From an uncultured Alteromonadaceae bacterium (lineage in GTDB: Bacteria; Pseudomonadota; Gammaproteobacteria; Enterobacterales; Alteromonadaceae): a stretch of 64,000 nucleotides of DNA. Of the stretch, positions 36,629 to 45,013 are shown one piece after another. A program made the position numbers and the translations under genes. The notes beneath the pieces are model-generated. The model was not told the origin of the DNA. It saw nothing but the letters and a program-made list of their open reading frames with translations, and made no database searches. Positions within the stretch are counted from its first letter, which is position 1. Each line of letters opens with the position of its first letter. The stretch is taken from positions 304,001 through 368,000 of the forward strand of contig CAJXMO010000001.1 in the NCBI GenBank assembly GCA_913056495.1, in the 5' to 3' direction.

Positions 36629-37609
36629 CTAAGCAATCGCGTCAAAGTCAGGCTTAGCGGTAAAATGTTTTTGAGAATAACTGACTCTGTGCTCTGCATC
36701 ACGTCTATGCTGTATTTTTTCGAGTTGCTTGAGTCTGGGTTTGAGTCCACAGCCATTGGCAACCTGAATAGATAAACCAGGTCGGGCATTTAATTCAAGT
36801 ACGAGTGGCCCTAATTTTTTATCTAATACAATATCTGCACCCAGATAACCCAGTTTGGTTTCGTCATAACAGCGGGCTGCAAGTATTAGTAGTTTTTGCC
36901 AGTCGGGTACAGTTAATTCTGCCAGCGGTTTATGTGTATCCGGGTGCTCCAGAATCGGTTTTCCAAATTGAACCGCATGTAATGCTTTGCCGGTTGCTAA
37001 ATCCAGTCCAACACCGACTGCTCCCTGATGCAGATTGGCTTTTCCATCTGAATACTGAGTTGATAAACGCATCATGGCCATGACAGGGTAGCCTTTAAAG
37101 ATAATGACTCTGATATCCGGCACACCTTCATGACTGAATCCGTCAAACAGGGGATCAAATTCGATCAGCTCTTCAATTAAAGCAACATCCGGGTTACCGC
37201 CAAGACTGTATAATCCTGCCAGAATATTTGAACAATGGTGTTGCAGTTGTTCAAGACTCAGCAGTTTCTGGTTCGTTTTGACATAGAGACCATCATGTTG
37301 ATTTATAATGACCAAAATGCCTTTTCCACCACTGCCTTTTGCCGGTTTGATTGCAAATCCCCGGTTTTTGGGCAAATGTTCCAATAAATGCTGTACCTGA
37401 GACTGATGACTTAAGGTGGCAATTAATCCGGGGACGTTAATTTGGGCATCCAGCATCAGCTGTTTGGTTTTTAATTTATCGTCTACCAGAGGATAGAGAT
37501 GGCGGTCGTTATATTGTGCAATATAACGACTGTTACGCTCGTTCATACCCAGAATACCGAGCGCATTTAACTTAAACGGATTGGCTAACCAGTTTGAAAT
37601 GCGCATCAA
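36629..37609 (-). CDS. ATP-grasp ligase (alpha-L-glutamate ligase-like) of the retropepsin cassette
   Basis: 326 aa, RimK-related ATP-grasp. An N-terminal lid is followed by GFAIKPAKGSGGKGILVI (ATP-binding lysine and glycine loop), a central substrate region and VLELNARPGLSIQVANGCG (metal-binding Glu and Asn). Family members join an amino acid to an acceptor carboxylate. It is the last of three tightly packed genes: its start abuts the stop of the 7TM gene. In this conserved cassette the ligase is expected to build a peptide-like modification that the lipoprotein partner trims. The natural substrate is unknown. Confidence 0.87.
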   Translation of the reverse strand: MMRISNWLANPFKLNALGILGMNERNSRYIAQYNDRHLYPLVDDKLKTKQLMLDAQINVPGLIATLSHQSQVQHLLEHLPKNRGFAIKPAKGSGGKGILVIINQHDGLYVKTNQKLLSLEQLQHHCSNILAGLYSLGGNPDVALIEELIEFDPLFDGFSHEGVPDIRVIIFKGYPVMAMMRLSTQYSDGKANLHQGAVGVGLDLATGKALHAVQFGKPILEHPDTHKPLAELTVPDWQKLLILAARCYDETKLGYLGADIVLDKKLGPLVLELNARPGLSIQVANGCGLKPRLKQLEKIQHRRDAEHRVSYSQKHFTAKPDFDAIA

Positions 37610-39133
37610 TTATTTAGACTCCTGAGTCGGATTGAGCATAGGTTTGAAGCGGTAAAGTTCTAATAAGCGATAGCCTGTGTAGTTACCTAACAATAAAATT
37701 AATGAGAGTATAATAAATTGCACACCAATAAAGTTAAATGTCAGGTGTCTGACTACGTCATTGGTCATCGCCAGATAGGCAACAATGGCAGTAAATAGGC
37801 TACCGCCACCCTGTATCATAACTTCTTTCGCGCCTTCTTCTTCCCACAATATAGACATACGTTCAACCGTCCAAGATAAGATAATCATAGGGAAGAAAGT
37901 CACTTTAAGACCTTCGGTTAAACCAATTTTATAACTCAGCACACTAAAGACTGCTATGATTGCAATGACGCTAATGATCACAGCTGATATCCGGGCGACC
38001 AATAATAAGTTTAAATGCGACAAATAGCTGCGTAGCATTAGACCGGTTAGAACGACTAATAAAAAGCCAATTAAACCTGTGGCGAGTGATGTTTGAATAA
38101 ATGCCAGTGCAATTAACACAGGCATAAAAGTACCGGAAGTTCTTAGCCCGATTAAGATTCTGAGCAGGCAGACTACCAAAGCACCGACCGGCAATAATAA
38201 AATGGTTTTAAACAAAGCTTGCTCTTCAATCGGTAAGCTATGGATTGAAAAGCTGACCAGGTTTTGTTCGCTATCTTGTTTTGCCTGAATGGCGGCAGCA
38301 ATCGATTCTTGTTTTTTTATGATTGAAAAACTGACATCAGAATGGGTTGCCCCAATCACTTCTAAAATCGGTGACTGAACTTGTTGCCACAAAATAAACT
38401 CATCCGGCAGGCCTCGTTTTCCTGAGTTTGGTTGAAAAATCTCAGTGGTCTCATTTTGCCAAACCCGAACAAAGGGTACTAATTCCTGGCGTCGGCGGCC
38501 ATCTTCTAATTTTAATGCATAAATTAACTGAGCCGGGATAGACGCTTGATTGAGGAGATCAACGGCAAGTCTTGCAATATTTGGCTGTTTATTTTCCAAA
38601 AGCGCAATATTTTGGTCTTGCTCTTGTTGAGTGAGTATTTTAAATAATTGCTGGGCAAAACTCAGTTCGTCTGCAGATTGAAGTCTGACCTGGCTTAGAA
38701 TTTGATTCGCTGCTGTTTTAAACGGCTCTTCCCAGTTAACCATTTTAATTTTGGGCGTTTCAATGAGCGTATTGACCTGACTGTCATCCACTAAAAAGTC
38801 TGCGCGGTAGAAGAGGGTTTGTTCACCGATTGCCTGGCGAATTGCCCATTCAGTTGCGGGTCGGGTGTCGATAAATGCGACCCCGAAGCCAGGGGAGGCG
38901 GTGCTTTCGTTTATCAGTGTAAAGCCGGCCTGGTTTTGTGGCCGGGCTAGGTTTACTTTTACAGCATCACCTAAAGCATCAAATTCGACTCTGGCTTCAA
39001 CAGACCAAATCGTTGACTTTTCGCCAGGCAGCCAGGGGACCTGATATTCAATATGGCGAAAAATGGATAATACCAAACCAATTGTAATTAATACCGCAAT
39101 TAAAAAGTAAAACGGAATTTTTGAGCGAGTCAT
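37610..39133 (-). CDS. Inactive transglutaminase-like domain fused to 7TM membrane domain
   Basis: 507 aa. Helix 1 (about 8-27) is followed by a periplasmic domain (about 30-300) of the UUP1 / inactive transglutaminase type (ARLAVDLLNQASIPAQLIYALKLEDGRRRQELVPFVRV), then seven helices between about 320 and 490, including RILIGLRTSGTFMPVLIALAF. The catalytic cysteine of true transglutaminases is not evident. Its start overlaps the stop of the retropepsin-like gene by one base. In this cassette it likely senses or holds a periplasmic substrate. Confidence 0.88.
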   Translation of the reverse strand: MTRSKIPFYFLIAVLITIGLVLSIFRHIEYQVPWLPGEKSTIWSVEARVEFDALGDAVKVNLARPQNQAGFTLINESTASPGFGVAFIDTRPATEWAIRQAIGEQTLFYRADFLVDDSQVNTLIETPKIKMVNWEEPFKTAANQILSQVRLQSADELSFAQQLFKILTQQEQDQNIALLENKQPNIARLAVDLLNQASIPAQLIYALKLEDGRRRQELVPFVRVWQNETTEIFQPNSGKRGLPDEFILWQQVQSPILEVIGATHSDVSFSIIKKQESIAAAIQAKQDSEQNLVSFSIHSLPIEEQALFKTILLLPVGALVVCLLRILIGLRTSGTFMPVLIALAFIQTSLATGLIGFLLVVLTGLMLRSYLSHLNLLLVARISAVIISVIAIIAVFSVLSYKIGLTEGLKVTFFPMIILSWTVERMSILWEEEGAKEVMIQGGGSLFTAIVAYLAMTNDVVRHLTFNFIGVQFIILSLILLLGNYTGYRLLELYRFKPMLNPTQESK

Positions 39134-39921
39134 TATTTATTTCCATTAGCTTTGTATTTTGGGTGGATAAAAGTTCTACCCACATCAATAAGTGTTAAAT
39201 CCTGTAAAAATTCACGACCTAACAAAATGGGATAATCCATATCTGAACGGTCTGCCAGCGTAAATTCTGCCATCTGGTGTAGAGAGCCTAAGTGAATACT
39301 GAGTTTGACCACATGACGTCGCTCGGTTTTATCACTGGTTGATTGACGAATTCGCACGGTTCTTTCGATTTTGGCTTCAATTTCACGACCATCTAAGTCT
39401 GTTACCTGATGCAGCAGTTGAAAGCGCACCCATTCTTCGCCATCACGTTCAAATTCAACGATATGTTTTGCGCTTAATGAAGAAGTTGTCGCACCTGAGT
39501 CAACTCTGGCTTTAAAATGCTCATCAACAATAGGGAAATAAACCCATTCAAGTTCACCCACAATGATTTTACCATTGAGTTTAGGTTCAACCACTTTCGG
39601 TTCGGGGCAGGATACTTTATTTGTGTGAGGCGCCACCTGATGCTTTTTGAGCTGGCTTTCAAGTTGTGACGTTGCTTGTAAAATTTGTTTATTTTGAACT
39701 TGTTGAGCGGATATTTTAGTATCCAGTTCAGCTAATTGCTGCTGACATTGTCCGAGTAACCGGGTTTCAAATTGAGCCATTTGATCAGTGACGGTTTGTT
39801 TGATTTCATTGGTCACAGCCTGAGTTTGAACCTGAGATTGTGACGTTAAGCTGCAGGCGCTGAGCAGCATAGATGGAACCAATAAACTAACAGACTTTAA
39901 AAGGTTAAAGTAACTTGGCAT
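39133..39921 (-). CDS. Retropepsin-like lipoprotein (often mislabelled ATP-dependent zinc protease)
   Basis: 262 aa. A lipobox L-S-A-C puts the lipid cysteine at residue 23. A coiled-coil, Gln-rich stretch (about 30-95) leads to the protease domain: DSGATTSSLSA with Asp141, and the late YPILLGREFL motif near 230-239. The D-S-G-A loop and ILLGR motif are those of retropepsin-type aspartic proteases; the common database name zinc protease (PF05618) finds no support in visible zinc ligands. It is the first gene of the three-gene cassette with the 7TM and ATP-grasp genes. Confidence 0.87.
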   Translation of the reverse strand: MPSYFNLLKSVSLLVPSMLLSACSLTSQSQVQTQAVTNEIKQTVTDQMAQFETRLLGQCQQQLAELDTKISAQQVQNKQILQATSQLESQLKKHQVAPHTNKVSCPEPKVVEPKLNGKIIVGELEWVYFPIVDEHFKARVDSGATTSSLSAKHIVEFERDGEEWVRFQLLHQVTDLDGREIEAKIERTVRIRQSTSDKTERRHVVKLSIHLGSLHQMAEFTLADRSDMDYPILLGREFLQDLTLIDVGRTFIHPKYKANGNK

Positions 39922-40051
39922 AGATAAGGCTTTGACTGAATAAAAATAAGCGCAGATTCTCTCACGCCCGATTCGCTTTCACAAGCGGTTATGAATTTAG
40001 CAAGCTGATATATTTAGTGTTTTGTGACAGGTTTACGGATAACATTCGGGT

Positions 40052-40096
40052 ATAAAAAATAAAACATTCATCACTGGCAGGTGAGTGATGAATGTT
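40052..40096 (-). terminator. Rho-independent terminator of the OlsF-like gene
   Basis: AACATTCATCACT and AGTGATGAATGTT form a perfect 13-bp stem with an 8-nt loop just after the stop. On the minus strand it runs into TTTTATTTTTTATA. Confidence 0.92.
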
Positions 40097-40102
40097 GGTT
40101 AG

Positions 40103-41809
40103 TTAACCCAGGTATCTTGTCTTTTTATTGGGTTTTAGTTTATGAATATCAACCAGTACTAAGCCGTCTATACAATCGGCAAAATCCGGGTCTACACCAA
40201 AATCTAAAAACTCGACGCCGCCGGGTTCACAAAGTTCGCTGTATTGTTTGTATAACGTTGGAACACTGGTCCCCATATTAGCCAGCATAGATTTTAACTT
40301 CATAAAATCCTGTTTGTAATCCTCACCGGAAAAAGCCTGTTTTAGCTCATTTAAGACAATTTCTGAAATCTGGTATGGGCGCTTTGAACTGGCTAAATCA
40401 AAATTGGATTGAAAGTAGAGTTTATAAAAATATACCATTAAATCTTTTGCCGCTTTTGGCATGGTATTGCTCATGCTCACCGGACCAAACAGAAAACGTA
40501 TTTCCGGGTTTTGTTTTAAATAAGCTCCTATGCCGTACCATAAGTAGTCTAAACTGCGCATGCCCCAGTATTTAGGCTGAACAAAGCTGCGGCCAAGTTC
40601 TAGCCCCTGACTGAAATAAGGTCTCATCTGACTGCCGTAATTAAATAAAGAGTCTGTATACAGACCTTTTTGGCCGTGGCGGTCGACAATCTTTTGAGTA
40701 TGCCCAAGCCGATAAGCCCCCACTATTTCTGAAGCTTTTTCATCCCATAATATAAGGTGTTCATAATAAGCATCGTATTTATCTATATCCCGGCGTGCGC
40801 CCGAACCTTCACCAACCGCTCTGAAAGCAACTTCTCTAAGTCGCCCGATTTCACGCATAATGGGGGAGCTGTCAGAAAATTGATATAAATAGATATCTTT
40901 TTTATCCTGAGTCTGACCAATCAGCTCACATTGTGACAGGGCCTGTTTTAGCTCTTCTCTCGGCTCAGGGCGGGCTATTGCGCTTTCTGTAATAAAGCAG
41001 CCTTTTTTCTGTTTACCAATTCGGTAAAGGTGTCTTTGAAACAGGCGAATTTTTTCTTTATTCGTGAGCTGTATGCCTTTAAAACTTTGATGCGGAATTA
41101 ATTCACCGACCCGGACCGGCATGCTTTTATCCTGTTGTTTAAACATTTCTTTGACTAAAAACAGGGTGGATAAAGGTTTATACAGCATGGATAACAGATA
41201 AAAACTGTAAGAGTTTTTTCCCTGAACATACATGGGTAAAATGGGGGTTTGTGTGGCTTGAGCTAACTTTAAAAATCCACCGTTCCAGCGACCGTCTTTA
41301 ATGCCTGAAGGTTTTAACCGGGATACTTCGCCAGCCGGGAAAATAATGACAGCGCCTTCATTGCTGAGGTAATTTTGAATGCCTCTGATATTCTCGCGAG
41401 CGGTACGTCCGCCCATATTATTGACAGGTAACAACAACTTTTGCAGAGGTTCTACAGTCATCAGAAGCTCGTTGGCAACCACTTTAAAATCTTTTCTGAC
41501 TTCACTCACCAGTTTAATCAGAGCAAGGCCATCTAATGAACCGATTGGATGGTTGGCGATAATAATGCAACGCCCATGACTGGGGATTCGCTCGAGTTCC
41601 CGGTCTGAAATCGTATAACTGAAGTCGAAATAATCAAGTACCTGTTCTACAAAGTCTAAGCCGGTTAGGTGAGGGTACTCTTCTGCAAACTCAATAAATT
41701 CGCGTTCATGTAAAAGCCGTCGTAACGCAAATTTAGTTACATTGCTGAGCAGTGGGTGTTTTTGCAGTTGGGGTAAATTCTTTTCTATAACTTCATCAAC
41801 AGTAAACAT
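40103..41809 (-). CDS. Bifunctional acyltransferase, OlsF-like (ornithine lipid synthase candidate)
   Basis: 568 aa from ATG 41809, preceded by TGGAG; a GTG nine codons upstream is less likely. The N-terminal half is a PlsC/LPLAT acyltransferase: NHPIGSLDG with His87 and Asp93, NNMGGRTARENI, and VIIFPAGEVSR. The C-terminal half (about 290-560) is a GNAT-like hemolysin/OlsB domain (LREVAFRAVGEGSGARRDIDKYDAYYEHLILWDE, ELGRSFVQPKYWG). OlsF proteins have this order, the O-acyltransferase first and the N-acyltransferase second, and make ornithine lipids from ornithine and acyl-ACP. Another acylated amino acid or glycerolipid cannot be ruled out. Confidence 0.8.
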   Translation of the reverse strand: MFTVDEVIEKNLPQLQKHPLLSNVTKFALRRLLHEREFIEFAEEYPHLTGLDFVEQVLDYFDFSYTISDRELERIPSHGRCIIIANHPIGSLDGLALIKLVSEVRKDFKVVANELLMTVEPLQKLLLPVNNMGGRTARENIRGIQNYLSNEGAVIIFPAGEVSRLKPSGIKDGRWNGGFLKLAQATQTPILPMYVQGKNSYSFYLLSMLYKPLSTLFLVKEMFKQQDKSMPVRVGELIPHQSFKGIQLTNKEKIRLFQRHLYRIGKQKKGCFITESAIARPEPREELKQALSQCELIGQTQDKKDIYLYQFSDSSPIMREIGRLREVAFRAVGEGSGARRDIDKYDAYYEHLILWDEKASEIVGAYRLGHTQKIVDRHGQKGLYTDSLFNYGSQMRPYFSQGLELGRSFVQPKYWGMRSLDYLWYGIGAYLKQNPEIRFLFGPVSMSNTMPKAAKDLMVYFYKLYFQSNFDLASSKRPYQISEIVLNELKQAFSGEDYKQDFMKLKSMLANMGTSVPTLYKQYSELCEPGGVEFLDFGVDPDFADCIDGLVLVDIHKLKPNKKTRYLG

Positions 41810-41943
41810 GTGTCTGGCACTCCAGGTTAATCTCACCCGAAGTCTACTGCCAGATTATTAAACACAGATGCCAGATTTATGTCAGTAATATGTCATAAAT
41901 GCTGACTCTGTATTGTGTCAGGTTATTTCATGTAGACCTGTAT

Positions 41944-42747
41944 TCAGGCGGCCTGTTGGCCTGGCGAATCCTGAGGTTGTTCGAATTGGGTGAGTGATTG
42001 TATCGTTTCAGTCCAGTAAATTAACTCAATCGAACCGTCGAGGTTTTCTGCCAGAAGCGTGCAATTTTCTATCCAGTCTCCGTCGTTACAATACAAACAA
42101 CCATCCAGTATTTCGACATCTGGCTGATGTATATGTCCGCAGATAATGCCATCTGCGCCTTTGTGTTTAGCATAGTTTACCGCCGCTTTTTTATAACGAT
42201 AAATGGCTTCATTTGCGCCTTTTACCCGGCTTTTTATATAACCGGCTAAAGACCAGTATCCAAAACCAAACAGCTTTCGCAGACTAAAGCAGCAACGGTT
42301 TAAAAACAGCAATAAATCATACAGTAGATCACCTAGTACGGATTGCCACTTACCCAAGCAGACCTCACCGTCAAATACATCCCCATGAGTGATCAACATT
42401 TTTTGACCTGAGCTTGTGGTGTGTATAACTTCTTGTTTAATCTCGACTTCAGCGAAGGTCATACCGATATATTTTTTGACTTTCTCATCATGATTGCCGG
42501 GTAAATAGATGACCTTGGTACCGGTTTGAGCTTTTTTGATTAAGGCATCGACAACTTTGTTATGCTTTTCCGGCCAGTTAAATCTTCGTTCAAGTGCCCA
42601 AATATCAATTACATCACCGACCAAATAAAGGGTTTCGCATTGGGTTTTAGCTAACATATCCAGCAGGTAGTCAGCTTTGCAGTCTTTACTGCCAAGATGT
42701 AGATCGGATAGCCAAACGGATTTGTAGTGAAAACTTTGTGAAGCCAT
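41944..42747 (-). CDS. LpxH-like calcineurin-type metallophosphoesterase
   Basis: 267 aa. All metal-binding motifs of the calcineurin fold are present: SDLHLGS, GDVIDIW, GNHDEK, THGD and GHIHQP. The overall form is that of the UDP-2,3-diacylglucosamine diphosphatase group, which makes lipid X in lipid A synthesis, but it belongs to the longer LpxH-like subgroup seen in addition to canonical LpxH in some marine bacteria. Substrate is thus uncertain. GGACAA lies about 8 nt before the ATG. It is separate from the OlsF-like gene and co-directional with the genes upstream. Confidence 0.8.
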   Translation of the reverse strand: MASQSFHYKSVWLSDLHLGSKDCKADYLLDMLAKTQCETLYLVGDVIDIWALERRFNWPEKHNKVVDALIKKAQTGTKVIYLPGNHDEKVKKYIGMTFAEVEIKQEVIHTTSSGQKMLITHGDVFDGEVCLGKWQSVLGDLLYDLLLFLNRCCFSLRKLFGFGYWSLAGYIKSRVKGANEAIYRYKKAAVNYAKHKGADGIICGHIHQPDVEILDGCLYCNDGDWIENCTLLAENLDGSIELIYWTETIQSLTQFEQPQDSPGQQAA

Positions 42748-42871
42748 AAAGTTGTCCTTTTTAAAGAGTCACAAACAGAATGGCGATTTAAGGTTAAACT
42801 AAATTGACTATTTAATGAACATTCAATGAATGCTTTAGCGCGCGAATGAGTCGGGGGGAGTATGAGAGAAA

Positions 42872-42932
42872 AAACCGAGAAGCCTTGTCTGCATCCGCTT
42901 TCTCAGATAACTGATGCAGAAAACAGAGGCTT
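42872..42932 (-). terminator. Long rho-independent terminator
   Basis: Nested inverted repeats AAGCCT...AGGCTT and CTGCATC...GATGCAG form an interrupted hairpin directly after the stop of the coiled-coil gene. On the minus strand it runs into CGGTTTTTTC. Confidence 0.8.
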
Positions 42933-43409
42933 CTAATGAGAACCCGTAAAGAATAGTTTAACCGCAGCAAAAAAACCTTTTACCTCTACCACATCATAAC
43001 GTGTACATTGTTTGAGGTTTTGGTTATCACACAGATATAACCAACGTTGCTGAGCATCCAGATTTATCTGATAATGACTGTCCAGAATAAAGTCCTGACT
43101 GCCAAATCTACTGGGTATATAAATGCTTTCGGCAACTACGCCCAATTTTTCATAGACAATCACTTTAGGGTAAGGCAATACAGCCAGCACCAATAAAATT
43201 AGAATAAACAAGTAGGGTTTTACTTTGCTTTTAGGTTTGACAACCTTAAGTGCCTGATCGTTTTCCGGCTGACCCTCTGACTGAGCTTGTATTTGCGCCA
43301 TTTTTTGTTTGATTAACGCTTGCTGGCGCTCAATTGCTGCTTTTTGCTGCTTTTGTTTCAGCTGCTTTTGGTAGCTTTCCTTGTCCAGTAACCTTTGCTT
43401 TTGACTCAT
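42933..43409 (-). CDS. Coiled-coil single-span membrane protein (unknown function)
   Basis: 158 aa. Residues 1-45 are Gln/Lys-rich and strongly helical (QKQLKQKQQKAAIERQQALIKQKMAQI), giving a cytosolic coiled coil. A helix at about 66-82 (LFILILLVLAVLPYP) spans the membrane. The periplasmic part (83-158) holds two cysteines near each other (CDNQNLKQC) that could form a disulphide. I do not recognise the family. It starts 19 bp after the M28 homologue on the same strand, so the two are likely co-transcribed. Confidence 0.65.
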   Translation of the reverse strand: MSQKQRLLDKESYQKQLKQKQQKAAIERQQALIKQKMAQIQAQSEGQPENDQALKVVKPKSKVKPYLFILILLVLAVLPYPKVIVYEKLGVVAESIYIPSRFGSQDFILDSHYQINLDAQQRWLYLCDNQNLKQCTRYDVVEVKGFFAAVKLFFTGSH

Positions 43410-43428
43410 TTTTTACTCTTGGATTACT

Positions 43429-44835
43429 TTAATCTTGTTCCGGAGAATGTCGAAAGTTGATATTCGAATTAGCTACAACATAAGCGAATAAGCTGTAGAC
43501 GGCAACATTTTGTTGCAGAGATTCCAGTTTGATTTTATCGAAAGTATCATTGGCTGAATGCAGGTATTTAAAGTATTCACTACTGTCCTGAACCCAGTTG
43601 AACACAGGTACATCATTAGTCAGTAAGTGTTTACTGTTTGTACTACCATTACTATCATTGTGGCCTCGTTCAATTTGCAGATCGCTTACTAGCGTATGAA
43701 TATAATCCACCTCGGCCAATTGTGCCGGGTTGACCTTGCTGTCCAGGCGATGAATAAAGTCAGCCCCCAGATCGGATTCACTGACTGAAACGATATTTTT
43801 TAGCTCTGCTTGATGTGATTTGATGTAGGTTTGCATGCCGGTTTGATTAAACTGACTATTCGTAACAAACAGTACCCGAATACTGCGTTTGGGCGCTGAT
43901 TCTAATTGTAAGAGTTGACGCATAGTGGCTAGCATAATACCGACACCGGCTGCATTATCCAGCGCACCTGTCCCTAAATCCCAGGAGTCGATATGAGCAA
44001 CTAATAATACATACTCTTTGGGTTGCTCATGACCTATGATATCAGCGTATAAGTTGTAACTGTTTTGCCAGTCAGTTTCTGTGTTATTTAATTTCAGAGT
44101 GAGTTCTACAGGCAAATTTTTGGTGAAGAGTCTGTCGAGTAAATCCGCATCAACACTGGAAATAGCAGCAGCCGGAATTTTATTGACACCAGCCTGATAT
44201 AAAACTGCACCTGTATGTGCAATTCGCGAATTCAGGGTGGTCAGAGAGCGCAGTAAAATGGCTTTGGCGCCGAGTTGAGCTGCGATAATAGCGCCTTGCT
44301 GGCGTGCATTTAACGCATCCAGATAATCGCTTGATAGCTCACTAACTTGTTTTAATTGTTTAGCTAAATAAACCGTTTTGCCTTGAACATTTTCGGGTTT
44401 AGCTGAGCGTAATTCTTCAATTGAATTAAACCGGACTAACTGAGTTGTAATACCTTCCGGTGGCGTAGGTACAGAACCTCCGAGAGAAACTGTAACCAGG
44501 TTATGTTTATAAGGAGCCGTTACAACTGCTGAAGCCGAGTGGCGTCTCCAGTTTCTGACTTTGACCGTCTGTTTCTGAACATTTTTTAATCCAAGCTCTT
44601 GCATTTTTTGCGCAAGCCAGTCTATGCTCTGTAACTCTGAATCTGTACCTGACTGTCTGGCACCAAACTCAGTCGTTAATGCCTCAGCCACGTAATACGC
44701 ATAGTCATCAGCCAGCGCGGATTGTTTTAACTGCTCTAGATTTTTATTTTTTATTATCGGAGCTGCTTCCACTTTGGCCATTGCCATAAATGGAATTAAA
44801 ATCAGCAAACAAAAACGTTTTATTTTGGTTGGCAT
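43429..44835 (-). CDS. M28 peptidase homologue lacking the catalytic glutamate pair
   Basis: 468 aa with a signal peptide (about 1-24). The order is that of PGCP/carboxypeptidase Q-like M28 enzymes: PA-like insert (about 130-240), then VAHIDSWDLGTGALDNAAG with zinc ligands His281 and Asp293 and the supporting Asp283, SESDLG with Asp355, and a late YLHSANDTFDKI histidine. Where M28 enzymes have Glu-Glu (catalytic base, then zinc ligand) this protein reads N-S327-Q328-F. The S/T-D-H type substrate loop is also altered (STNSKH). It is therefore probably an inactive, periplasmic binding or regulatory relative. Confidence 0.85.
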   Translation of the reverse strand: MPTKIKRFCLLILIPFMAMAKVEAAPIIKNKNLEQLKQSALADDYAYYVAEALTTEFGARQSGTDSELQSIDWLAQKMQELGLKNVQKQTVKVRNWRRHSASAVVTAPYKHNLVTVSLGGSVPTPPEGITTQLVRFNSIEELRSAKPENVQGKTVYLAKQLKQVSELSSDYLDALNARQQGAIIAAQLGAKAILLRSLTTLNSRIAHTGAVLYQAGVNKIPAAAISSVDADLLDRLFTKNLPVELTLKLNNTETDWQNSYNLYADIIGHEQPKEYVLLVAHIDSWDLGTGALDNAAGVGIMLATMRQLLQLESAPKRSIRVLFVTNSQFNQTGMQTYIKSHQAELKNIVSVSESDLGADFIHRLDSKVNPAQLAEVDYIHTLVSDLQIERGHNDSNGSTNSKHLLTNDVPVFNWVQDSSEYFKYLHSANDTFDKIKLESLQQNVAVYSLFAYVVANSNINFRHSPEQD

Positions 44836-45013
44836 AAATTGAATAAGGTTCAGTTATTTTAGTAAACCCAGTATTAGAGCAGTTTCAACTTATGATTGCC
44901 AGTTTTATCGCTTATTTTTAAGCTGAAACTGAGTGTTTAACAAACGGCTAAGAATCTGCCGATCAGGTATAGTGAATGAAAGGAAATAACAACTCGTTTG
45001 GAGCCATGGAACT

